Of a DNA stretch of 64,000 bases, positions 10,135 through 25,361 are shown piece by piece. The DNA is from Sacculina carcini (taxonomy: Eukaryota > Arthropoda > Thecostraca > Sacculinidae), in contig OU696592.1 in assembly GCA_916048095.2 (NCBI GenBank), forward strand, positions 2,252,626 to 2,316,625, given 5' to 3'. The number at the start of each line of letters is the position of its first letter. Positions within the stretch are counted from its first letter, which is position 1. Made by a program: the position numbers and the translations under genes. The notes below the pieces were generated by a model. It was given only the letters and a program-made list of their open reading frames with translations. It did not search any database and was not told where the DNA came from.

Positions 10135-13100
10135 AGCATTAAAACCGCATTAAAACCCGCCCGTTGTGCGGAACAATTCATAAAAATATTGAAAATTAAA
10201 AATAAATAAGGCAAACTCATGAAAACCTTAATCAATTAAAAAGTCTAAATTTCATTATTTTTCATTTGATTCTGACAAAATATTATCACTCAGCCCGCCT
10301 CATATTTAAACCCGCCAGACGTGAGGAATAATTCAGAACTCGAACACCATCCGTTCTGGTTCTTGAAGTCAAATCCATTAGTTTTGTATATGAATTCATT
10401 CTATACGGTGAAATTGAACGTTTTATTGCTGCCCGCGGGACATTTTTATTTCATAAAAATGAGCCATCGCTTCGTTTGCGTTTCAAGCCCCTGATCATTG
10501 AACCAGCGAACCATGAACCAGCGCAATTATGTCACCTCATATTCAAGCATACATACACAGACAGACAGATAATTTCTTCTTTATGTATATATATAGCATT
10601 TAAACCCGCCCGTTGTGCGGAGCAATTCATAACATGAAATTCATATTCAATTCATAAAAAAATATGGAAAAATAAAAATGAAATAGGGTAAACTCATAAA
10701 AATATTAATCAATTGAAAATTATAAGTTTAATTAATTTTATTTCGACAAAATATTTCCCCTCAGTCCGCCTTAGTCATTTTTAAACCCGCCCGTCGTGCT
10801 GAATAATTCAGAACTCGAACACGATCCGTTCTGCATCTTGAAGTCAAATCCATTGGTTTTGTGTATGGATTAATTCTACAGGGTAAATTGAAAGTTCTAA
10901 TGTCTATAGTTGCTGCCCGCGGAGCATTTTTATTTATAAAAAAACTTTTTTCAAATGAACCATTTGAAAAGATGATCTAAAACACTTTTTAAACCCACCC
11001 GTCGTGCGGAACAATTCATACAATAAAATTCATATTTGAAGTCAAATCTATTGGTTTTGTGTATGGATTAATTCTACAGGGAAAATTGAACGTTCTATTG
11101 TCTATAGTTGCTGCCCGCGGAACATTTTTATTTAAAAAAAATTACCTTTTTTAAATGAACCATTTGAAAAAATGATCTAAAACACTTTTTTAAACCCACC
11201 CGTCGTGCGGAACAATTCATACAATAAAATCCATATCAAATCCATAAAATATAATTAATACAAATTGAAAACCAAAAAATGTAACCTATAAATATCTTAA
11301 CCAATAGAAAAGTCTAAATGTGAATATTTTTGTTCTTATTTTGACAAATATTATCCCTCAACCCGCCTGATATATAAATCTGCCCGTCGTGTGGTATAAT
11401 TCAGAACACAAACACGAAACAAACAATGAAAGATGATGAAATCTTTTCATCAGAATGCTTCCAAACTATATTTATTACTTAACATCATTCCCCAATATCA
11501 TTTGCTTAAGTACTATTTCACTTTTACCGCTATAATATTTATTGTAAAAAATTTATATATTTTCCGCTATCATTAAAACCCAATATAACCTGAGTCAAAC
11601 CTACCCAACCCAACCCAACCATCCAATCTTGACCGCTCTCAGCCTAGTCTGAGGTGATTTAACTTATTAGTTTGTGATCACAAAATATACTGATGCGATC
11701 ATAATTTGTAATCAGAAGACTGAGATTATCTACCCCAGGGGTCCCAAACACAAGGCCCACCAATACATTTCTCTCAACCCGCCAATATAGTATCGGAACC
11801 AAACTATAAGACAGCTAAATTCACATTTGTTGCATAATGCGATATAATTATACACCATTATCATATTATCTCATGATTCCCGGTTAATGCTTCCACTAAT
11901 GCATCATATTCATACAGTTGTTATTTTTTGGATTACACCGATATTACAGCCCTTGATATTACAGCCGATATTATATTATGCAATCTATATTCTGCTACGT
12001 ATTATTCCTAATACATATATCATCAGATCGCAAAATATATTTAAAGGTTCACATCATTCTCCAAAATCATTTGCTTAAGAGCTATTCTGCTTTTATCGCT
12101 AGAATATTTACTGCTAGCAAAATATCATATACCTCGCTATCATTTAAACCCACTCTTTATAGATACATTTAATTCGCCCGTCGTGCGGAACAGTTTATAA
12201 AATATAATTAATACTGAATTCATAAAAAATTAGTGCAAATTGAAAAAGAAAAACAAACCCACAGGAAAGTTTTAGCTAATATAAAAGTCTAAATGTAAAA
12301 TTTATGTTTCAATTTAGAAAACATGTTTTTCCACAACCCGCCTCATATTTAAAGCTGCCCGTCGTGCGGAATAATTCAGAACTTAAACACGAAACAAACA
12401 CAAAGAAAATTGATGAAAAACGACCAATAGAAAAGTCAAATTTGTAAATTCTTGTTTTAATTATTGACGATGTTTTTCCCTCAACACTACTCAAATTCAC
12501 ACCCGTCCTTCGTGTGTAGTAATTCAGAGGTGTAACACTATCAAAACAATGAAACATCTCTATAATTCCAGATTAATGCTTCCTCAAAAACAGCATATGC
12601 ATATACTTGGCATTGCATGATATTACAACCCGTATCCTTATGCAACTTAAGCGTATGCAACTTGAAATTAAACCAATTAAATTACACAGTAAAATTCAGT
12701 AGCTTACTTTGTTCCAAGTAGCATTTTACCCGCCCGTCGTGCGGAACATTTGATGTGTAAATATTGAGGACAATAAAGACTTTCTATTCAGTATAGTGTA
12801 GCATTAATTAAACTGTACGCAAAAAACCACACTATCCATGCTTGGAGATAATATGATGCATTCTTAATTGTGATTGGGCTTCAGTGAAATTTAATCGGTG
12901 TATATTCCTGTGTAATCGCAAGTGCGCATAATAGCTGTCAAATTGGCAATATGTCTTTTTGACTTTACACCGCCGTAACTTCCTTCAGATACCCTTTGGA
13001 AAATTAAAAATTATACCGTATTGTAGAAAACAAGATTTCTAGCACGATGGTATAATTTATTTTTATGTATAACAAATTATTACTGAGAAATAGTAGAAAA

Positions 13101-14821
13101 ATGAATTAATTTTAGTCGCCCGGTGTTCAAGTGTAATTTTGGATGTATTTGAGAATTTTGCCAATTTTACACGTTTTTTGTATCATTTGTGGGTATAAAT
13201 TATAGCTTATCTTGTAGAACACAAAATTATCTACACAGTAGTATATTCCTGTGTAATCGCAAGTGCGCATAATAGCTGTCAAATTGGCAATATGTCCTTT
13301 TGACTTTACACCGCCGTAACTTCCTTCAGATACACTTTGGAAAATTACAAATTATACCGTATTGTAGAAAACAACATTGCTAGCACGATGGTATAATTTA
13401 TTTTTATGTATAACAACTAGTTACTGAAAAATAGTAGAAAAATGAATTAATTTTAGTCACCTGGTGTTCAAGTGTAATTTGTGATGTATTTGAGAATTTT
13501 GCCAATTTTACACGTTTTTTGTATCATTTGTGGGTATAAATTATAGCTTATCTTGTAGAACACAAAATTCTCTACACAGTAGTATATTTCTATGTAATGG
13601 CAAGTGCGTAAATTGTTATTGGACTTCAGTGAAATTAAATCAGTGTATATTCATGTGTAATCGCAAGTGCGCATAATAGCTGTCAAATTGGCAATATGTC
13701 CATTTAGCTTTACACCGCCGTAACTTCCTTTAAGTACACTTTGGAAAAAAAAAATTATACCGTATTGTAGAAAACAAAATTTCTGGCACGATGGTATAAT
13801 TTATTTTTATGTGTAACGAATAGTTATTGAGAAATAGTAGAAAAATGAATTAGTTTTAGTGGCCCGGTTTTCAAGTGTAATATATTTATAAATTCTTGTT
13901 TCAATTATTGACGAAGTTTTTTCCCTCAACACTGCTCAAATTCATGTGTGACAAATATTTCCTGAGAAATAGGTAGAAAAATGAATTAATTTTAGTCACC
14001 CGGTGTTCAAGTGTAATTTTGGACGAATTTGAGAATTTTGCCAAATTTACACGTTTTTTGTATCATTTGTGGGCATAAATTATAACTTTTCTTGTAGAAC
14101 CCAAAATTTTCTACACAATAGTTTAATTTTTTTAGCTGTACCATTGCTGGTTTATGAGAAATAGATAGCGGAATATTGACCAAAATATTCGCGTTTTTCA
14201 GTGCTAATTTTGCCTTTTTGACTTTGTCATTTTGACTTCACACCGCCGTAAGTTTTTTTAATACCTTTTGGAAAATTAAAAATTATACCGTGCTGTAGAA
14301 AACAAAATTCCCAGCATGATGGTAATATTTATTTAGATGTGTCATAGTTAGTTGCTGAGAAATAGAGAAAAAAGTACAGAAAATCGGACGCGTCGAGCTT
14401 AAATATAATTTTGAATGTAGACTGAAATTTTGTCATTTTTACATATTTTATATTTAATTTTTGGATATGAATTATAGCCTACCGAGTAGAACCGAATATT
14501 CTCTACACAGTGGTATAATCTGTTTGGCTGTACCATTTCTGGTTTATGAGGAGTAGATGCAGGAATATTGACCAAAATTTTCGCATTTTTCAGGGTTCAT
14601 TTTGTCTTTTGACCGCGATAACTTTTTTTGGTTTTATTTTTAAAATTTAAAATTTACTCTATCGTGTAGACAAGAAAATTTACAACGTAATGGTATAAAT
14701 TGTTGGCGGGTACACTAAGTGGTTACCGAGTGCCACCGAGTGCTGAAAATGGACCAAGGAGGGTGGGACAGACAAACAGACAGACAGACAGACAGAGGAT
14801 CTCTTTTATATATATAGATAT
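10135..14821. repeat. Composite tandem repeat, array 1 unit B (4687 bp)
   Basis: This is a near-identical copy of unit A; I noticed only scattered single-base differences. The module start is partly duplicated (AGCATTAAAACCGC before AGCATTAAAACCC), and unit C shares this feature. The B-to-C start distance is exactly 4687 nt. Confidence 0.87.
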
Positions 14822-17800
14822 AGCATTAAAACCGCATTAAAACCCGCCCGTTGTGCGGAACAATTCATAAAAATATTGAAAATTAAAAATAAATAAGGCA
14901 AACTCATGAAAACCTTAATCAATTAAAAAGTCTAAATTTCATTATTTTTCATTTGATTCTGACAAAATATTATCACTCAGCCCGCCTCATATTTAAACCC
15001 GCCAGACGTGAGGAATAATTCAGAACTCGAACACCATCCGTTCTGGTTCTTGAAGTCAAATCCATTAGTTTTGTATATGAATTCATTCTATACGGTGAAA
15101 TTGAACGTTTTATTGCTGCCCGCGGGACATTTTTATTTCATAAAAATGAGCCATCGCTTCGTTTGCGTTTCAAGCCCCTGATCATTGAACCAGCGAACCA
15201 TGAACCAGCGCAATTATGTCACCTCATATTCAAGCATACATACACAGACAGACAGATAATTTCTTCTTTATGTATATATATAGCATTTAAACCCGCCCGT
15301 TGTGCGGAGCAATTCATAACATGAAATTCATATTCAATTCATAAAAAAATATGGAAAAATAAAAATGAAATAGGGTAAACTCATAAAAATATTAATCAAT
15401 TGAAAATTATAAGTTTAATTAATTTTATTTCGACAAAATATTTCCCCTCAGTCCGCCTTAGTCATTTTTAAACCCGCCCGTCGTGCTGAATAATTCAGAA
15501 CTCGAACACGATCCGTTCTGCATCTTGAAGTCAAATCCATTGGTTTTGTGTATGGATTAATTCTACAGGGTAAATTGAAAGTTCTAATGTCTATAGTTGC
15601 TGCCCGCGGAGCATTTTTATTTATAAAAAAACTTTTTTCAAATGAACCATTTGAAAAGATGATCTAAAACACTTTTTAAACCCACCCGTCGTGCGGAACA
15701 ATTCATACAATAAAATTCATATTTGAAGTCAAATCTATTGGTTTTGTGTATGGATTAATTCTACAGGGAAAATTGAACGTTCTATTGTCTATAGTTGCTG
15801 CCCGCGGAACATTTTTATTTAAAAAAAATTACCTTTTTTAAATGAACCATTTGAAAAAATGATCTAAAACACTTTTTTAAACCCACCCGTCGTGCGGAAC
15901 AATTCATACAATAAAATCCATATCAAATCCATAAAATATAATGAATACAAATTGAAAACCAAAAAATGTAACCTATAAATATCTTAACCAATAGAAAAGT
16001 CTAAATGTGAATATTTTTGTTCTTATTTTGACAAATATTATCCCTCAACCCGCCTGATATATAAATCTGCCCGTCGTGTGGTATAATTCAGAACACAAAC
16101 ACGAAACAAACAATGAAAGATGATGAAATCTTTTCATCAGAATGCTTCCAAACTATATTTATTACTTAACATCATTCCCCAATATCATTTGCTTAAGTAC
16201 TATTTCACTTTTACCGCTATAATATTTATTGTAAAAATTTATATATTTTCCGCTATCATTAAAACCCAATATAACCTGAGTCAAACCTACCCAACCCAAC
16301 CCAACCATCCAATCTTGACCGCTCTCAGCCTAGTCTGAGGTGATTTAACTTATTAGTTTGTGATCACAAAATATACTGATGCGATCATAATTTGTAATCA
16401 GAAGACTGAGATTATCTACCCCAGGGGTCCCAAACACAAGGCCCACCAATACATTTCTCTCAACCCGCCAATATAGTATCGGAACCAAACTATAAGACAG
16501 CTAAATTCACATTTGTTGCATAATGCGATATAATTATACACCATTATCATATTATCTCATGATTCCCGGTTAATGCTTCCACTAATGCATCATATTCATA
16601 CAGTTGTTATTTTTTGGATTACACCGATATTACAGCCCTTGATATTACAGCCGATATTATATTATGCAATCTATATTCTGCTACGTATTATTCCTAATAC
16701 ATATATCATCAGATCGCAAAATATATTTAAAGGTTCACATCATTCTCCAAAATCATTTGCTTAAGAGCTATTCTGCTTTTATCGCTAGAATATTTACTGC
16801 TAGCAAAATATCATATACCTCGCTATCATTTAAACCCACTCTTTATAGATACATTTAATTCGCCCGTCGTGCGGAACAGTTTATAAAATATAATTAATAC
16901 TGAATTCATAAAAAATTAGTGCAAATTGAAAAAGAAAAACAAACCCACAGGAAAGTTTTAGCTAATATAAAAGTCTAAATGTAAAATTTATGTTTCAATT
17001 TAGAAAACATGTTTTTCCACAACCCGCCTCATATTTAAAGCTGCCCGTCGTGCGGAATAATTCAGAACTTAAACACGAAACAAACACAAAGAAAATTGAT
17101 GAAAAACGACCAATAGAAAAGTCAAATTTGTAAATTCTTGTTTTAATTATTGACGATGTTTTTCCCTCAACACTACTCAAATTCACACCCGTCCTTCGTG
17201 TGTAGTAATTCAGAGGTGTAACACTATCAAAACAATGAAACATCTCTATAATTCCAGATTAATGCTTCCTCAAAAACAGCATATGCATATACTTGGCATT
17301 GCATGATATTACAACCCGTATCCTTATGCAACTTAAGCGTATGCAACTTGAAATTAAACCAATTAAATTACACAGTAAAATTCAGTAGCTTACTTTGTTC
17401 CAAGTAGCATTTTACCCGCCCGTCGTGCGGAACATTTGATGTGTAAATATTGAGGACAATAAAGACTTTCTATTCAGTATAGTGTAGCATTAATTAAACT
17501 GTACGCAAAAAACCACACTATCCATGCTTGGAGATAATATGATGCATTCTTAATTGTGATTGGGCTTCAGTGAAATTTAATCGGTGTATATTCCTGTGTA
17601 ATCGCAAGTGCGCATAATAGCTGTCAAATTGGCAATATGTCTTTTTGACTTTACACCGCCGTAACTTCCTTCAGATACCCTTTGGAAAATTAAAAATTAT
17701 ACCGTATTGTAGAAAACAAGATTTCTAGCACGATGGTATAATTTATTTTTATGTATAACAAATTATTACTGAGAAATAGTAGAAAAATGAATTAATTTTA

Positions 17801-19314
17801 GTCGCCCGGTGTTCAAGTGTAATTTTGGATGTATTTGAGAATTTTGCCAATTTTACACGTTTTTTGTATCATTTGTGGGTATAAATTATAGCTTATCTTG
17901 TAGAACACAAAATTATCTACACAGTAGTATATTCCTGTGTAATCGCAAGTGCGCATAATAGCTGTCAAATTGGCAATATGTCCTTTTGACTTTACACCGC
18001 CGTAACTTCCTTCAGATACACTTTGGAAAATTACAAATTATACCGTATTGTAGAAAACAACATTGCTAGCACGATGGTATAATTTATTTTTATGTATAAC
18101 AACTAGTTACTGAAAAATAGTAGAAAAATGAATTAATTTTAGTCACCTGGTGTTCAAGTGTAATTTGTGATGTATTTGAGAATTTTGCCAATTTTACACG
18201 TTTTTTGTATCATTTGTGGGTATAAATTATAGCTTATCTTGTAGAACACAAAATTCTCTACACAGTAGTATATTCCTATGTAATGGCAAGTGCGTAAATT
18301 GTTATTGGACTTCAGTGAAATTAAATCAGTGTATATTCATGTGTAATCGCAAGTGCGCATAATAGCTGTCAAATTGGCAATATGTCCATTTAGCTTTACA
18401 CCGCCGTAACTTCCTTTAGGTACACTTTGGAAAAAAAAAATTATACCGTATTGTAGAAAACAAAATTTTTGGCACGATGGTATAATTTATTTTTATGTGT
18501 AACCAATAGTTATTGAGAAATAGTAGAAAAATGAATTAGTTTTAGTGGCCCGGTTTTCAAGTGTAATTTTGGATGTATTTGAGAATTTTGCCAATCTTAC
18601 ACGTTTTTTGTATCACTTGTGGGTATAAATTATACCTTTTCTTGTAGAACACAAAATTCTCTACACAGTAGTTAAATGTTTATAGCGGTACTATTGCTGG
18701 TTTATGAGGAATAGATAGCGGAATATTGACCAAAATATTCGCGTTTTTCAGTGCTAATTTTGCCTTTTTGACTTTGTCATTTTAACTTCACACCGCCGTA
18801 ACTTTTTTTTAATACACTCTGGAAAATTAAAAATTATACCGTGCTGTAGCAAACAAAATTTGCAGCATGATGGTATTATTTATTTAGATGTGTGATTTTT
18901 AGTTGCTGAGAAATAGAGAAAAAAGTATAGAAAATCGGACGCGTGGAGTTTAAAAAATATTTTGAATGTGAATTGAATTTTTTTCCATTTACATGTTTGA
19001 TGTTTCATTTTTGGGTATGAATTATAGCCTACCTAGTAGAACAGAATATTTTCTACACATTGGTATAATCGGTTTGGCTGTACCATTTCTGGTTTATGAG
19101 GAGTAGATGGCGGAATATTGACCACAATTTTCGCATTTTTCAGGGTTCATTTTGTGTTTTCACCGCGATAATTTTTTTTGGTTTTATTTTTAAAATTTTA
19201 AATTTATCCTATCGTATAGACAACAAAATTTCCAACGTAATGGTATAAATTGTTGGCGAGTACACCAAGTGGTTACCGAGTAGCAGCTTTCTGAAAATGG
19301 ACCAAGGAGGGTGG

Positions 19315-19348
<34 letters not shown>

Positions 19349-19368
19349 GGATCTCTTTTATATATATA
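14822..19368. repeat. Composite tandem repeat, array 1 unit C (about 4.55 kb)
   Basis: The first 3.7 kb match unit B almost base for base. From about 18560 onward the minisatellite portion diverges: A and B carry a patch with TTATAAATTCTTG and CCCTCAACACTGCTC at about 9205-9250 and 13890-13940 that C lacks. This unit still ends with (GACA)n, GAGGATCTCTTTTA and TA, where an L2-like LINE tail begins. Confidence 0.83.
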
Positions 19369-20515
19369 ACAACAACAACAACAAACATGTATTTAATATA
19401 GCGCACACAATAGTTACAAGCGCGCGACACGCAAAATAATACTGGAGCAAGTGGGAAATTTGGTCAATTGCGCAGGTTGGGTGAAGTAAAAACATGCAGC
19501 GCAGAACAGAAACACAAACATGTAGCAATTATGAGTCCGGAATATGTAACTAAAATGTGCAAAAAAGAGATAAATCATTAAATAAAAGGAAAAACGGATT
19601 AAATCAATATCAATAGGAAAAATAAATCAATTATAACATTGCCAACAAGTAAACTTAAGAAGACTCTGAGGCCAAAGAAAGGAAATGTTTGTGCAGCTCA
19701 GAGGAGAAAGATGAGTAGGATTTCATTCGGAGGAGGCGAGGAGGAAGTGAATTATAAATGCGGGGTGCAGAAAAAAGAATGATTTCGCAGACCAAGTGGA
19801 TTGGTTCAACGCAGGGGGACAGATTAGAGGAGTAGGATGGCGACGTGAACCAGAAGTACTCTCTTGAACCAGAAGTAGTGAGCGTAGATAGGCCGGGGGT
19901 GAAGGACAGTGAAGGATTTTGTACACCAAACAGCAAATTTTGTAGCGAATTCGGAAATGAGCAGTGAGCCAACCAAGGCGGTGAAGGTGAGCTGAAGTAG
20001 GCGTTTTGGGAGGAAGTTTAAGAACGAAGCGACAGGCAAGGTTGATAATGGATTGTAGATGGCGGATACTTTTGAGGGGAAGGTGAAAAAACAAGGAGTT
20101 ACAGTAATCTAGGCGAGTGAAAATGTAAGAATTGACGAGAAGAACAGCCGAAGATTCGTCCAAAAGAGAACGTATGGGATACAATTTTCTCAGAATGAAG
20201 CGGCAAGAGCGAGTGAGTTGAGAAAAGTGTTGAGAAAATGATATTGTTGGATCAAATGTGATGCCAAGGTTGCGAATTTGAGCAGCTAGAGGCAAGGAGA
20301 CAGTGGTAGGGGTTATCCTTGGAGGATGAAAAGCTAAGTAGACAGTTTTGTCGTGATTAAGAAGGAGGTATCTGGAGGCAGCCCATGACGAAATATGGGA
20401 AAGAAGTTTAGATACTAAAGAAGAATTATGTAAAGATAAGGGAAAGTAAATTTGTACATCGTCAGCATAGACGTGAAAGGAAATAGGGTATTCTCTGAGG
20501 ACAGAACAAAGAGTA
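19369..20515 (-). mobile_element. 5'-truncated CR1/L2-group LINE
   Basis: This is a minus-strand LINE 3' half. It retains the end of the RT and the C-terminal domain, and it ends in a (GTT)n tail (seen as ACAACAACA at 19368-19383 on the plus strand), a tail style typical of CR1/L2-group LINEs. The element sits exactly in the TA tract between one composite module ending (TATATATA at 19368) and the next beginning (CTAGCATT at 20522). Confidence 0.85.
19655..20515 (-). pseudogene. LINE reverse transcriptase C-terminal half (L2-like)
   Basis: The reading frame begins just before the catalytic box FHVYADD and runs through NLGITFD, the LDYCNSLFFHLP box and LHRLGWL, all typical of L2/CR1-group RT C-termini. 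The family C-terminus, with SAPRIYNSLPPRL and a final SSFSSELHKHFLS, continues in another frame. At least one frameshift therefore lies near 19850, around the SGS codons. Fingers, upstream palm and endonuclease are missing. This is a dead copy. Confidence 0.85.
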
Positions 20516-20520
20516 TATAG

Positions 20521-20974
20521 ACTAGCATTAAAACCCGCCCGTTGTGCGGAAAAATTCATAAAAATATTGCAAATTAAAAAATTTATATGGCAAACTCATA
20601 AAAACCTATATCAATCGAAAAGTCTAAATTTCATTATTTTTTATTTTATTTGGACAAAATATTTTCCCTCAGCCCGCCTCATATTTAAGCCCGCCCGACG
20701 TGCGGAATAATTCAGAACTCAAACACGATCCGTTCTGGACCTTGAAGTCAAATCCGTTAGTTTTGTATATGAACTCGTTTTACACGGTGAAATTAAACGT
20801 TCTATTGTCTACAGTTGATGCCCCCGGGACAATATTATCTCATAAACATGATCCATCGCTTCGTTTACGTTTGAAGCCCCTGATCTATACCATTGAGCCC
20901 GCGCAGTTAGGTCACCTCATATTCAAGCATACACGCACACAGACAGACAGATAATTTCTTTTATATTCATATAT
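20521..20974. repeat. Short composite-repeat module (about 0.45 kb)
   Basis: It begins CTAGCATTAAAACCCGCCCG and ends near 20960 with ACAGACAGACAGATAATTTC and TA-rich DNA. Two CCCG..GTGCGG cores are present. It is diverged from array 1 modules. Confidence 0.75.
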
Positions 20975-23735
<2,761 letters not shown>

Positions 23736-23741
23736 GGTTGA

Positions 23742-24102
<361 letters not shown>

Positions 24103-25183
24103 TCATATTCATAAAAATATTCCAAATTAAAAAATAAAATGAAAACTCATCAGTGTCTTTCTCAATAGAAAAGTCCAAGTGTGATTATTTTTATTTTTAT
24201 TTTGACATAATATTTTCTCTCAGCCCGCCTCATATATAAACCAACCCATTGTGCGGAATAATTCAGAACACAAACACGTAACAAACAATGAAAATCCTAG
24301 CATGTAAACCCGCCCGTCGTGCGAAACAGTTCATACTATTAAATTTGTATTCAATTCATGAGAGAAAAGGAATATGAATTGAAAAAGAGTGGAGTAAACC
24401 CATACAAAAGTCTAAATTTCTATATTTTCATATTTATTTTCACAAAATAGTTTGCCTAAACCGCCTCATATTTATACATGCCCGTCGTGCTGAATAATTC
24501 AGAACTCAGACACGAAACAATGAAAAATGACTACACTTTTTCATCATAATGTTTCTAAAATATTTTAATAACTTAATATCACCGTCTAGCATTGAAACCC
24601 GCCAGTTGAGCAGAGCAATTCATAAGATGAAATTCATATTTAATTCATAAACATATTGCAAATTAAAAAAAGAAAACAGATATACTCATTAAAATCTTAC
24701 TCAATTGAAAAGTCTAAATTGAATTAAATTTTTTGACAACATATTTTCCTTCAGCCCGTCTCATATTTAAACCCGCCCTTCGTGCTGAACAATTTATAAA
24801 ATAAAATGCATATTCAATCCATTAAATAAACTGAATACAAATTAAAAAGCAAAACATTTAACATTTTCCCTCGAACAGCCTCATATTTAAACCCGCCCGT
24901 CGTGCGGAACAATTAAGCCCCAACACCAATGGTTCTTTATATATAAACCAACTAATGACAACTAACTAACTAATATTCAAATGGTTCTTTATTATATAAT
25001 AATGGTTTTTTATTCAATGGTTCTATATGGTACAATAATTCAGTAGTTTACTTTGTTCCCAGTAGCATTTTACCCGCCCGTCGTGCGGAACAATTAAGCC
25101 CCTGATCTATACCATTGAACCCGCGCAATTATGTCACCTCATATTCAAGCATACATACACAGACAGACAGATAATTTCTTCTT

Positions 25184-25221
<38 letters not shown>

Positions 25222-25361
25222 ATTGAACCAGCGCAATTATGTCACCTCATATTCAAGCATACATACACAGACAGACAGATAATTTCTTCTTTATGTATAT
25301 ATATGGCATTAATACCCGCCCGTTGTGCGGAGCAATTCATAACATGAAATTCATATTCAAT

